A stretch of DNA of 64,000 nucleotides, from positions 3,083,001 through 3,147,000 of the forward strand of contig JARFIW010000999.1 of the NCBI GenBank assembly GCA_036346225.1, in the 5' to 3' direction. Positions 10,850 to 21,469 of the stretch are shown in pieces (the first letter of the stretch is position 1; every line of letters begins with the position of its first letter). Under the pieces are notes generated by a model, which had not been told where the DNA came from, did not search any database, and worked only from the letters and a program-made list of their open reading frames with translations. The translations under genes and the position numbers were made by a program. This DNA is from Platerodrilus igneus (taxonomy: Eukaryota > Arthropoda > Insecta > Coleoptera > Lycidae).

Positions 10850-11676
10850 CTTATTTCATCGGGTCATTTGGCACCGTCCTAGGTGGCAGAAATCAACCTG
10901 TTATAAATTCTCATTCCCTATTTGTATTCTGGCTTTTGGCTTATTTTCCCCTCCTTTACGTACTAGTATTTTAGTTCTATGTTTGTGATCGCCATACCGT
11001 ATCTGCCGGTTGGTACTTGTGATTTATGAAATGATCAGAGACAAGATTTTTTCCAATGACTTAGGAATAAATATATCATTCATGTATGCACTAAAACAAA
11101 TTGGCGTTTTAGTCAGTTGAAGATTGAACATCCCAGACGTGTCTGCTAGTTAACAAAGTGTAACCTGCACCTGAATCTACCTTGAATTCAACTGGTTTCT
11201 GATTCAATTCTACAGTAATAGTATATTTTTGACAATCTTGCCTGCGAGTTGCTTGTTGACCTAGATTTCCACTATTTTTAGTGCTTCAAAATGTTTTGAA
11301 TCGACTGGACTAATTGAATTAACGCCAAATTGATTGCCTTCAGTCGCACTATTGTAATTATTTTAGTCATTATTTGAATATTTGTTATAATTTTTGTGTT
11401 TTAGAAGTGTGTTAATGTAAACTTTTGTAATGCGTCCTTTTCTATGACAGCTTGAACAATGAAGGAGTATCTAGATTACTACAACAGTCCGCAGTAGCAT
11501 GATTATTCCTGCTGCATTTGATGCACAAACCTGCAATGCCAAGATATTTATAATCCATCCTTGAACTATATGCTGATCTTGGATGTACTCGACGTTTCCT
11601 ATCGTGCTTGGATTTATTACTTTTACTTGAATTATTACCTATTCTATTGACGAGCTGGATTAAATGTCGATGCAGC
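10850..11676 (-). pseudogene. Gypsy-2 remnant: Gag zinc knuckle and protease
   Basis: On the minus strand a 78-residue frame (11442-11678) contains a basic stretch (SKSNKSKHDRKRR) and one retroviral zinc knuckle, CIKCSRNNHATADC (CX2CX4HX4C). About 250 bases further on, in broken frames, comes an aspartic protease signature VDSGAGYTLL (about 11154-11185), then decaying sequence to about 10850. Order and orientation fit Gag nucleocapsid followed by protease of a Ty3/Gypsy element. Its RT was not found. It continues the Gag remnant at 12711-13475, but the sequence between is rearranged. Confidence 0.65.
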
Positions 11677-11680
11677 AAGC

Positions 11681-12548
11681 TCTTACGGTTTAAACCACGT
11701 CATTTTCTTACGTTTAAAAACGAATTGTTACGTTTTAAAAACAGATTCTTACAGTTTAAAAACGTCGATAAATACAGTTAAAAAGTTCATAAATACATCG
11801 CGCAAGCGCGATGAATAAAGCGGGCGACGTTACCGACGGTTGGTAGCGCTAACCTTATTACCGATTTTGCGCGCCCATCTATCAATGACGTCACCAATGC
11901 ACAAAATATATTGCGTAATAATCGGAAAATTTATATAAATTTAAGACAATAGGTAATATCAGCGAACAAATTAAACTATGAAGTACTCACATAATAGGTC
12001 CAGATTCCCACGAAGTACGCCAATCGTCCTTCAGGATAAGTTACGACGGCGTCAGCACGTCCATAAGGGCGGCATGCTGGCCCTTTTTAGGCAGTTAAAG
12101 ATGCTACTGCTCCGGTGCTGTCGGCGGAACATGGACATCCGGCTCGTCTAGGGTCGTGGAGTACGGTTCTCCAAGGCTACAGATTACCTACCTATGCAGG
12201 GAAAGACGGGAACATGGTAAAGGTCGACAAACAAAGACAATCAGGCAAGGAAATCTACATAGGTAAAGATAAGACACGATACGATACCTGACACGACCAC
12301 ACTCCTTGAAGATCAAAGGCAAACAGCCACGTTCAAGCGTCTAACGGAAACCTCTCACCACTTTTGTTCTTTCCGCGTCAGCGCGAACTTATTCGTCCAA
12401 CCCACTCGCGTCGCGCGATCTGGCGCAAACGCACTGTGACGTAGCGGAAATACGCGCACCGCGTCTTTTAAATTTGTGGCGCGAAACTTCCGCACATCAA
12501 AATTAACCTAAAACAATGTTTAAGGGCCAATTTGATTGGCACGTAACA
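11681..12548 (-). mobile_element. Rep-A copy 2 between inverted Gypsy-2 gag segments
   Basis: Flanked by AAGC at 11677-11680 and 12549-12552. Plus-strand ends are TCTTACGGTTTAAACC and TTGGCACGTAACA. 868 bp. The TCTTAC end consists of about four variants of a ~20-bp unit, TCTTACGTTTAAAAACGAAT-like, so the terminus is a small tandem array. It contains GC-rich block, GTGAGTA (minus, near 11986) and TGACGTCA (near 11885). No coding region. Confidence 0.8.
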
Positions 12549-12710
12549 AAGCAAGCAGCAAGTAAAAGTAATAAATCCAAGCACGATAGGAACAATCGAT
12601 TACATTCAAGAGCAACATATAGTTCAAGGATGGATTATAATCTTGGCATTGCAGATTTGTGCATCAAATGCAGTAGGAATAATCATGCTACTGCGAACTG
12701 AAATATATTT
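12549..12710 (+). pseudogene. inverted copy of Gypsy-2 zinc-knuckle segment
   Basis: A plus-strand frame with SKSNKSKHDRNNR and CIKCSRNNHATAN, a diverged copy of the minus-strand segment at 11470-11640 on the other side of Rep-A copy 2. The final knuckle cysteine is lost. It is inverted relative to the Gag remnant that follows, so it marks a rearrangement breakpoint near 12710. Confidence 0.7.
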
Positions 12711-13475
12711 AGTTTCTATGTGAGGCGCTTCTAAAGCTACGGTCTTTTTTCGAATGTTACTATATTTAGTTTCTTCTGATTGAAGTACAATTCTCGTATC
12801 CAATTATCTTTTATGCCTCTTACAAACTGTGCTCTTAGAAACATGTCTTTGACATTTACGTTACAGGAAATTTGCATTTGTCTAAATATTTTTGTAGAGT
12901 TGCAACAAACACCAATATTATGATTTGCCTGCTGATATGTGCTTAAGAAATAATGCTGAGAAATAATTGCACTTCTATGAGGACGATCAATTGAAAAGCA
13001 TTGATTACTTCAGCATATGTCAGCTCTTTAGACTTTGTTGTACTTAAAAGCACCGAAAAATTATTGTAGTGTATACCACCAATTGATATACAGAGAAGTT
13101 GTGCTTTCTTTTACTCATTAAAAACGTTTTTAATGGCCAAGTAATTTTCAAACCTCTCCAAGTAACATTTGAACTTTTCTTTCTTAGCATCAAAATTTTC
13201 AAATACTGGAATTGAGCTACTATAAACTTGTGTACCATTTTCATGATTTTGGTTCTGAATGTTAACATTTTAAAATTGATTGATGAGTATTTCTTGATTT
13301 TTTTATAAAAATTTCCATCATTTGTTGAAACTGTTCTGTTCTGAATGGACCTGCACCTTGAACAAGTTCTAGATTACTAGAACATCTGGAATGACTTGCG
13401 CATTTCAGTGATCTACAGAGCCAAACTAAATGTTCAACCAAATTAGTAGGGTTTTTAGTGAGGAACCACACTAAG
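12711..13475 (-). pseudogene. Gypsy-2 Gag remnant
   Basis: On the minus strand, in shifting frames, features of Gypsy Gag can be read: FRTEQFQQMMEIF, IPVFENFDAKKEKFKCYLER near 13150-13220, YAEVINAF and a stretch ending near the knuckle breakpoint. This is the capsid-like retrotransposon gag domain. Frameshifts and stops are frequent. Transcription direction agrees with the protease remnant at 10850-11676, so both probably belong to one element disrupted by the inversion and Rep-A copy 2. Confidence 0.55.
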
Positions 13476-13691
13476 ACAGGCCCCGGAAAGAGGACAGCAG
13501 CTCTTGGTACTTAGATTGGCAGAGACCATAGGGGTCGGTATCGGTATGGCATTCCATGACAAACTACTGTGATGTGGAAGGCAGTAGGAAACCACCACAT
13601 TAACTCCCAACTACATGGCGTATTTAAATTATAATTAAGATGATGGCATCCTCTGGGGGTAAAAGATTCCGGAGTTAAAATAGTCCCCCAT

Positions 13692-13883
13692 TTGGATCTC
13701 CGGGAGGGGACTACTTCGGAGGATGCAATCGGAAAAGGAGTTGGGAACATTTTGCAAATCGGAGCGTGGAATGTTAGAAGTATGAAGCAAGTAAATGCGC
13801 TAGAGAACTCGACAACTGAAATGAATAAGGTTGACATTAGACATAGTAGGGATCTGCAAAGCCACGGGAAATTTTTAGAGTAA
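13692..13883 (+). pseudogene. LINE-C endonuclease, N-terminal segment
   Basis: A 63-residue frame with LQIGAWNVRSMKQ, the characteristic start of the APE-type endonuclease in RTE-like LINEs (asparagine of the WNVRS motif present), then ENSTTEMNKVDI. The frame breaks after about 60 residues, where the family normally continues into a catalytic glutamate motif. Confidence 0.6.
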
Positions 13884-14048
13884 AAACTAGGGTAATTCAT
13901 ATAGGATCGGAAGAAGGAAATTCAAGCATGGGTATAGCTATGCAAAAACAAATGACACTGTATAGAAAAGTACTTACAAAAGAATGAAAGAATACTCTTT
14001 GTTAGATTAGAATCTAAACCGATACATACAGTAATAATACAAATATAC

Positions 14049-14336
14049 ATGCCCACTTCTAGCTACAGCGAGGAAGAGATAGAAGCGATTTCCAAAGATA
14101 TCGAAGACATATTAAGATACGTAAAAAAACGTGAAAATTTAATAATTACGCGGGATTTTACTGCAGTGGTAGATGAGGATAGGGAAAGAACGGTAGTAGG
14201 TTTATTTGGTTTAGGCACTAGAAACCACAGGGGAAATAAACTGGTAGAATTTTTGAACAAAAACAATTTAACCATCACATATTATTGCAACATCGTGCTA
14301 GAATATGATACACATGAAAGATGCCATGAGATATAG
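14049..14336 (+). pseudogene. LINE-C endonuclease, C-terminal segment
   Basis: A 95-residue frame: a YMPTS-like start, a helix with SEEEIEAISKDIEDILRYV, then LIITRDFTAVVDE, which aligns with the GDFNA catalytic motif of the family, and GLGTRNHRGNKLVEF. The usual GDFN is changed to RDFT, so the motif is damaged. Stop at 14336; remnants continue to the Rep-A insertion. Confidence 0.6.
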
Positions 14337-14702
14337 TAAGATATCAAATAGATTACATTCTTGTTATACAACGGTTTAGAAATCAAGTAAAGGACTGTAG
14401 AAACTACCCAGAAGCAGATATAGACACTGATCACAATATCGTAATTATGAAGGCCACTCAAATTTAAAAATTTGAAAAAAAGGAACAGAAAAAGGAACTT
14501 TGACTTTGAGAAACAAAAATATAAAGATTTCCACTAAAGATTTGAAAAAAGTCAAATGAATTGCTTAAAGCTATCGGAAAAATTTCTTATACTAAGAAAT
14601 AGAAACAGTATCCGAAGTCACAGATCATAGACATGATCGACCAGAATATTCTGCAGGCGACTAACATTAAAGAATTATAAGAATCCATGGTAACAGAAGA
14701 AT

Positions 14703-15866
14703 TCGCGCCGACGCGTGAAAGAACAAGGAGAAGTGTTTCTGTGAAACTCTGTTACATTGCCTCTGACTACAGCTTTGATCGTGCCTTATCTTATTTAGTA
14801 GAATCCTTGCCTGATTATCTTGTTGTCGACCCTTATACCTGTTCCATGCCTTTATTCCTATGCGATTATCTTTGTCGCTTACGTCCTTTCAGGTAATTTG
14901 TATCCGTTGGCGAACCGCATTTCACTCCGAGCACCATCTTTAAACACTCGGTGGAGCCCTGAATCAGTGGAAGCCATTTGGATGGACGTGGCGTACCCGG
15001 AGGAGGCCATGCTCTGCTAGCAGCCACCATTTTAACTTGCCGTGAAGGGGCCACCAGTAGCCCTGATGGACTTCAACAGAAGCCAACTTTAACCCAGGGA
15101 CATATTCATGTGAGTATTTGGCGTATAAACTATTGTCTTAAATTTATATTTTCCGATAATTGCGTATTAAATTTGTGCATTGGTGGACGTCATTGACAGA
15201 TGGGCGCCAATCTGTCAATGACGTCACCAATGCACAAATTTAATACGCAATTATCGGAAAATATAAATTTAAGACAATAGTTTATACGGCCAAATACTCA
15301 CATGAATATGTCCCTGGGTTAAAGTTGGCTTCTGTTGAAGTCCATCAGGGCTACTGATGGCCCCCTTCATGGCAAGTTAAAGATGGTGGCTGCTAGCAGA
15401 GCATGGCCTCCTCCGGGGGTACGCCTACGTCCATCCAAATGGCTTCCACTCGATCTCAGGGCTCCACTCCGGAGTGTTTAAAGATGGTGCTCCGGCGTGG
15501 AATGCGGTTCGGCCAACGGCTACAAATTACCTCTACCTATGTAGGAAAAAGGCGGGAACAGGTAGAATGGCGACAAACAAAGATAATCAGGCAAGGATAT
15601 CTACATAAATAAAGATATGGCACGATACGATACCTGACAGAACCGCTCTTCACGAAGGTCAGAGGCCAAAAAGCCACGTAACAGAGTTTCACAGAAACAC
15701 TTCTCCCACTTATTGTCCTTTCACGCGTCGGCGCGAAATTATTCGTCCAACCCACTTTTGACGTGACGGAAATACGCGCACCGAGTCTTTTGAATTTATG
15801 GCGCGAAACTTCCGCACATCAAAATTAAACTAAAAACAATGTTTAGTGCCATTTTGGCACGTAACA
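14703..15866. mobile_element. Rep-A copy 3: inverted dimer in LINE-C
   Basis: Two Rep-A arms lie tail to tail around a centre near 15202-15212 (ATGGGCGCCAAT). The left arm (plus sense) and right arm (minus sense) match over about 500 bp, including ACGCGTGAAAG, CTTTAACCCAGGGACATATT, GTGAGTATTTG and TGACGTCA beside the centre. The right end is the normal TTGGCACGTAACA followed by GAAT; the left flank also ends GAAT (14699-14702). The left arm lacks the TGTTACG terminus and both arms lack the GTAAGA end. The LINE frame reads through if the insert and one duplication are discounted. Confidence 0.75.
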
Positions 15867-16461
15867 GAATTTAATAGAAGAACGGTGAAAATACAAAAAT
15901 AGATCAGACGAAACAGGAAAACAGAGATACAAAGCCTTAAAATGGGAAATTATTCGCAAATGCCGAAAAGTTAAATACCAATGGATTGATGAAAAGTGCA
16001 AAGAGATACAAACTAGTATGGAAATAGTAAAGAGACAAAGCATATCAACTAATTAGTATGAATCAGTTTTAGGGATATAAAATCGTATAGCAAAAACATA
16101 AGAGGAGCGGGAGGAAATATGATTATAGAAAATGTAGAGAAAGTGGCAAGAATATATATGGAATGTATATAATGAGAGGAACTGACGGCATTACAACAGG
16201 AATCAGACATTGAAAAGGATGATGGAATATCCTATATTTAGAGATGAGTTTGAATTAGCATTAAAGGGTTTGAAAATGGTAAGGCATCGAGTACAGATAA
16301 GCTGCTGGACAAGCATAACAGAGCGTCTCTTCCTACTTTTAAGCTATATGTGTTGAGACAGGCGAGATACCCAAAGACTTCAAACGTAACATGATAGTCA
16401 CTATACCAGAAGAGAGAGGTGAGGATGTGAAAATTTTCGAACAACAAGATTAACAGCACAC

Positions 16462-16640
16462 GTGTCAAAAATATTAACTAGAATTGTACAAAGACGGATG
16501 GAAAAACAGGCTGAAGAAGTACTAGAAGAAGATCAATTTGGTTTTAAGCGAAACAGGGGAACACGGGAGGCTATTTTAGGTCAGGGTGATAATGGAGAAA
16601 ACAATAGAAAAAGTGGAAGGTACATAGCTTACACACAGAG
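16462..16640 (+). pseudogene. LINE-C reverse transcriptase start
   Basis: Residues ILTRIVQRRMEKQAEEVLEE, DQFGFKRNRGTREAI form the RT finger region preceding motif A. The open frame then runs into the BEL 5' LTR at 16641 and stops. Upstream (15867-16460) only broken-frame EN-RT linker is seen. Confidence 0.65.
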
Positions 16641-17164
16641 TGTTGTGTTTGTATTGTAAATAATTAAAATCAAACTTTCATTTTATAATGAGTTTGTTGA
16701 TTATTTACGTCCACCTCAAGATATTTAAACTTGTTATTGCAAAAGCCCCATAGTTTTACTCAAAGCACGCGTCAACAAGTGCCACAAGTGATAAACTTTA
16801 TTCCGCATGTGCAAGAACACAGTGTAGTGACTGGAAAACCACGAAGCAAGTAGAGAATCGATTTGCCGTTCGAACTGGCCGCAACGCTATTTTACACGTT
16901 CTACATAGAACAAATTAAGTGAACCGCTCTTCTTCAAAACCGCTATCGTCATAAATGTGCTTCGCTTCACCCGCAAAAGTAGAGTAGATGTTACATCGTT
17001 TTTTCGTTGGCACGACTTCGTAAACAACAGGAGAGTGCTTTTAGTACACGCTTTGAACTGATTAAAACCATTAATTATATGTGTTTGTTAAATTATCACT
17101 TAATTTTATATAAAGTCCATTCCTCTCCTAGTTAGCTATCGTAGTTTTGTTACCGCATTTTACA
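16641..17164 (+). repeat. BEL 5' LTR
   Basis: Starts TGTTGTGTTTGTATTGTAAA and matches the 3' LTR through GAGTTTGTTGATTATTTACG, the region of ATCGTTTTTTCGT, and AACCATTAATTATATG. End placed at TTTTACA by alignment with the 3' LTR; uncertain by about 40 bp. Confidence 0.75.
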
Positions 17165-17400
17165 TTTGGTAAGCTTCTCGCCGGATTTGGAAAAACAATA
17201 AACTCAGATAATTAAATCATACCGCTCATCAAAGCATTGACAGTTTTAATTAGCATAATTTGTATCATTAAGTTGTTTACGAGTATTTGTTATCTAGTTT
17301 GCAATAGGTTCACGTATTTTGTTATCGCCGCTATGCTATTATAAATCGTCAAGTTCTCGTTCTTATCTCATCCGCTTTTGTATTCATTTTATATTTAACC

Positions 17401-18471
17401 ATGGCAGAAAAGCTGAAACGTAATGGTTTTCTACGTAATATCGCAATCAATTCGCTAGAGGAAATGTTTGAAATCGCTCAAAAATGTAGTCGAAACAGAT
17501 TTTTTAGATTTATTTCGCGCACAGTATGAATCTCTGGAAACCGTTAAAGAAAATTTCTTCACACATCATAATTGGATAGTAGGTGCAATTTCTTCCGCTG
17601 GTGATGCTGATGAAAAATTTGAGATGGAAGACGCTATACGAAAACGCTTTGATAATAACTGCTTTCAAATAAAAGCGCTCTATTTCAAGCCATTTACCAG
17701 CCAATCGTCGCCTTGGGCTAATGTGTCCTAGCCGCTAAATACTTTAAAGTTGAAAGTATCACTCTCCTCGCTGTCGCTGCCTACGTTTGATGGTGAAAGT
17801 TGTCTGTTTGAAATTTTATTGATCGGTTTGATAGTTCAGTTCATCTTAATAACGATTTGTCGGACGTAGATAAATTTTCGTATCTTCAATCAGCACTAAA
17901 AGATTCCGCACTCCTAACCATTAAAAACTTTGACCTTACAGAAGCTAATTATGCTCTTGCATACACAAAACTTCGCGAAAAATATCGTAATATTCGTCAC
18001 ATTACCTCAGCTCTATGGAACAATACAGATCAATTTCCTAAATTAAACTCTGATGACCACGTCGGTTTGCAAAAATTAGTTGATGCTTTTGTCGATAATT
18101 TACAAGCACTTAAAAATTTTGATTTACCCATAGAGCAATGGGATTTTATTCTTGTACAAATGATTTTAAATCGTTTGGATGTACACACTGCTCGTAGTTT
18201 TGAATTGCATGAAGATCCGACCGCTATCCCATATTATAAAAAGTTAATTACTTATCTGGAAAATAAGTGTAAATCTTTATCGAATTTGTCGTTAAATCAT
18301 AAAACTGATTTAAACGAAGTTATTCATTCCAGCAACCCGTCTAATCCTCGATCCGCCGTTTCCATGTTAGTACAGACAAAATCTAGTGTTAATAAATGTC
18401 CGCTTTGCAAACAAGATCACAATCTTTATCGCTGTAAAGATTTCGTTAAACTTTCATCGCAAGATCGCTAG
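17401..18471 (+). pseudogene. BEL Gag
   Basis: The likely start is ATG at 17401 (MAEKLKRNGFL). A frame change near 17465 leads into ETDFLDLFRAQYESLETVK and, after stops near 17730, to a 204-residue frame (17857-18471) with DVDKFSYLQSALKDSALLTI and FDLPIEQWDFILVQMILNRL. This is the Pao/BEL Gag type with the conserved family regions known as DUF1759. It ends in a cysteine motif CPLCKQDHNLYRCKDF and more zinc-binding residues after the stop at 18471. Role: particle formation. At least three frame breaks. Confidence 0.75.
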
Positions 18472-18579
18472 AACTTTGTAAAAAACCAACATCTTTGTAT
18501 TAATTGCCTGAGTAATTCTCACATTTTAAATAAATGTAGGTCTACTTTTTCACGCCACCAATGCAATCAACGTCATCAT

Positions 18580-19108
18580 TTGTTATTGCATTTCGATCGC
18601 TTTTCGTCTAAACCCGCTATCGCTGCTAGTAACCAGGCTCGCTTGAGCCCGGACACTGCCGCCTCTAAGGTATCACCGCGCACTACTCCCACTATTCAAG
18701 ACCGCTACATGCCTTCCGCACCTCGTGCCTCTGAGGAATCATCGACTTCGTTGAGCTGTAGTGGTCCATCAACTTCGAATGTCGTTTTATTTAATTCTTT
18801 AGCTAAACCTTCAGTTGTTTTACTTTCCATTTTTCTAGTAGAAATTGCTGATTGCTCTGGTTCTTTCCAGCAATTTCGCGGTTTACTCGATTCGGGCAGC
18901 ATGACTTCTTTTATTTCGGAAAGTAGTGTGAAACGTTTAGGTTTTCGTACTACTCCACATTCTCTTACCCTTAGTGGTTTAGGTTCCATGCGCTCAGCAT
19001 GACACTGTCGCCGTTTCGCTCAAAGCAATAGGTGTTTCTTCACCAATTATTAATTTTCAAGCTGTAGTACTTCCCAAAATTTGCGAAAATTTACCTTCTA
19101 ATATTTCT
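18580..19108 (+). pseudogene. BEL aspartic protease
   Basis: A serine/threonine-rich linker (18600-18790) precedes FRGLLDSGSMTSFISES, the D-S-G active-site signature of the Pao/BEL protease family (DUF1758), at about 18873-18925, followed by LGFRTTPHSLTLSGLG. The frame breaks at about 19000 and continues in another frame into the sequence before RT. Confidence 0.7.
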
Positions 19109-20233
19109 TTGAAACATTTCAATCATCTGGCTAACATCAAGCTAGCTGGTCCGCTCTTTGCTCAACCTAGACCCATTGATTTCTTACTTGGCGCGGATAT
19201 TTTGCCCCAAGTGATATTAGACCGTCGCATCCAAGGTGATAGCGATCAACCTATTACTATTAATACCAATTTTGGATATGTTTTAATGGGAAACATACCT
19301 TCCTCGCCCGCTTCTGAAATAACTAGCTTGTTTTGTATGACAGAATCGACTTCCCCATTAGAAGATATTGGCGCTAAATTCTGGGAAGTCGAAGCTGTCC
19401 CCGCCGCTCAACCTTTCACACCTGAAAAAACCCTTGTTGAAAAACATTTTGTCGATACGTTTTGCCGCAATGAACAAGGTCGCTATGTCGTCTCATTGCC
19501 GTTAAGAGATCTAGAACATTTTTTTGCAGGTAGTCATGATCTTGCCTTACAACGATTTGTTTCTTTAGAAAATCGTCTACTTAAGCAACCTCATGTTTAC
19601 GAACAATACGTTTCGTTCATGCGTGAATATCTTGATTCTCAACATATGCAGTCTGTTGTTATTCGGTCTCATTCGGACTTTTCTTATTACATCCCGCATC
19701 ATTGCATTGTGAAAACCGAAAGCGTAAGTACAAAATTACGAGTTGTTTTCAAAGCTTCCGCTAAAACTCTGTCTCAATCGTCCTTAAACGATCACTTGTT
19801 TGTTGGGCCGAAGTTGCAACCCGATATTACAGCAATTTTGTTACAATTTCGTTTACATCCTTATGTTGTCACTGCCAATATTCGTCAGATGTACAGACAA
19901 ATTCTTGTAAGTCCCGCTCAGTGTGACTATCAACAAATTGTTTGGCGCTTCTCCCCTGAGGAGCCCATTCAGGATTTTAAATTAAATACCGTTACGTATG
20001 GAATCAATTGTGCTCCATTTCTTGCCATACGAACGCTTCAGCAGTTGGCCGTAAACAAAGGGAAGTCTTATCCATTAGCCGCTTTCGCCACCATACTTAT
20101 ATTGATGACATCGCTACTGGTGGAGATTCTATTGAATCAACCCTCGCTCTACGTAATCAACTAATTGCTCTTTTAAAACTTGGTAGTTTCGAACTTCACA
20201 AATGGTCAAGTAACCATCCCGAATTGTTAAAAG
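19109..20233 (+). pseudogene. BEL reverse transcriptase, first copy of the duplicated part
   Basis: A frame of 351 residues carries IDFLLGADILP (protease C-terminal region), GYVLMG, then RT: KTESVSTKLRVVFKAS, YVVTANIRQMYRQILV (motif A region), DYQQIVWRF and LNTVTYGINCAPFLAIRTL. A 2-base gain near 20068 moves the frame so the expected YIDD motif is read only in another frame (about 20098-20110). RT sequence ends at 20233, where foreign sequence starts. Confidence 0.8.
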
Positions 20234-21045
20234 ATGGTACTGCTCCGGTGCTGTCGGCGGAACATGGACATCCGGCTCGTCTAGGGTCGTGGAGTACGGT
20301 TCGCCAAGGCTACAGATTACCTACCTATGCAGGGAAAGACGGGAACATGGAAAGGTCGACAAATAAAGACAATCAGGCAAGGAAATCTACATAGGTAAAG
20401 ATAAGGCACGATACGATACCTGACACGACCACACTCCTTGAAGATCAAAGGCAAACAGCCACGTTCAAGCGTCTAACGGAAACCTCTCACCACTTTTGTT
20501 CTTTCCGCGTCAGCGCGAACTTATTCGTCCAACCCACTCGCGTCGCGCGATCTGGCGCAAACGCACTGTGACGTAGCGAAATCGCGCCGCGTCTTTTAAA
20601 TTTGTGGCGAAACTTCCGCACATCAAAATTAACCTAAAACAATGTTTAAGGGCCAATTTTATTGGCACGTAACAAAGCAAGCAAGCAAGTAAAAGTAATA
20701 AATCCAAGCACGATAGGAACAATCGATTACATTCAAGAGCAACATATAGTTCAAGGATGGATTATAATCTTGGCATTGCAGATTTGTGCATCAAATGCAG
20801 TAGGAATAATCATGCTACTGCGAACTGAAATATATTTAGTTTCTATGTGAGGCGCTTCTAAAGCTACGGTCTTTTTTAGAATGTTACTATATTTAGTTTC
20901 TTCTGATTGAAGTACAATTCTCGTATCCAATTATCTTTTATGCCTCTTACAAACTGTGCTCTTAGAAACATGTCTTTGACATTTACGTTACAGGAAATTT
21001 GCATTTGTCTAAATATTTTTGTAGAGTTGCAACAAACACCAATAT
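20234..21045 (+). repeat. templated copy of the 12107-12924 region inside BEL pol
   Basis: From GGTACTGCTCCGG to CACCAATATT the sequence matches 12107-12924 nearly base for base. It includes the right two thirds of Rep-A copy 2 (ending TTGGCACGTAACA at about 20673), the inverted zinc-knuckle segment, the breakpoint near 20835 and part of the reversed Gypsy-2 Gag. Differences are few and mostly small deletions. Entry follows the shared GTTAAA(A)GAT; exit is at CAATATT. It therefore copies the rearranged locus rather than being an independent transposition. Confidence 0.85.
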
Positions 21046-21469
21046 TCGTTTACATCCTTATGTTGTCACTGCCAATATTCGTCAGATGTACAGACAAATT
21101 CTTGTAAGTCCCGCTCAGTGTGACTATCAACAAATTGTTTGGCGCTTCTCCCCTGAGGAGCCCATTCAGGATTTTAAATTAAATACCGTTACGTATGGAA
21201 TCAATTGTGCTCCATTTCTTGCCATACGAACGCTTCAGCAGTTGGCCGTAAACGAAGGGAAGTCATCCATTAGCCGCTTTCGCCACCATACTTATATTGA
21301 TGACATCGCTACTGGTGGAGATTCTATTGAATCAACCCTCGCTCTACGTAATCAACTAATTGCTCTTTTAAAACTTGGTAGTTTCGAACTTCACAAATGG
21401 TCAAGTAACCATCGCGAATTGTTAAAAGATCTATCCGCTACGCAGCAATTCGCAACCCCGCTCCTTTGA
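21046..21469 (+). pseudogene. BEL reverse transcriptase, second copy of the duplicated part
   Basis: Repeats 19852-20233 almost exactly, starting CGTTTACATCCTTATG, but without the 2-base gain, so motif A region, GINCAPFLAIRTL and YIDDIATGGDS are read in one frame, followed by LGSFELHKWSSNH. The frame then continues into DLSATQQFATPLL and stops; the downstream BEL sequence goes on in other frames. The catalytic YIDD aspartates are present. Confidence 0.8.

Larger units (their letters stand above)
13480..16640 (+). mobile_element. LINE-C, RTE-like non-LTR retrotransposon, 5' portion
   Basis: Starts with a GC-richer leader (GGCCCCGGAAAGAGGAC...), then endonuclease from about 13692, an EN-RT linker, and the start of RT (about 16462-16640). 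It is split at 14703-15866 by a Rep-A inverted dimer. The BEL element begins at 16641, where RT is cut off before its motif A. The expected RT continuation is not visible right of the BEL, so the LINE was truncated or rearranged. Related 3' tails occur at 25605-25866 and 41815-42012. Confidence 0.65.

Noticed and set aside
13511..13900. 129-residue minus-strand frame
   Set aside because: Antisense shadow of the LINE-C leader and endonuclease start.
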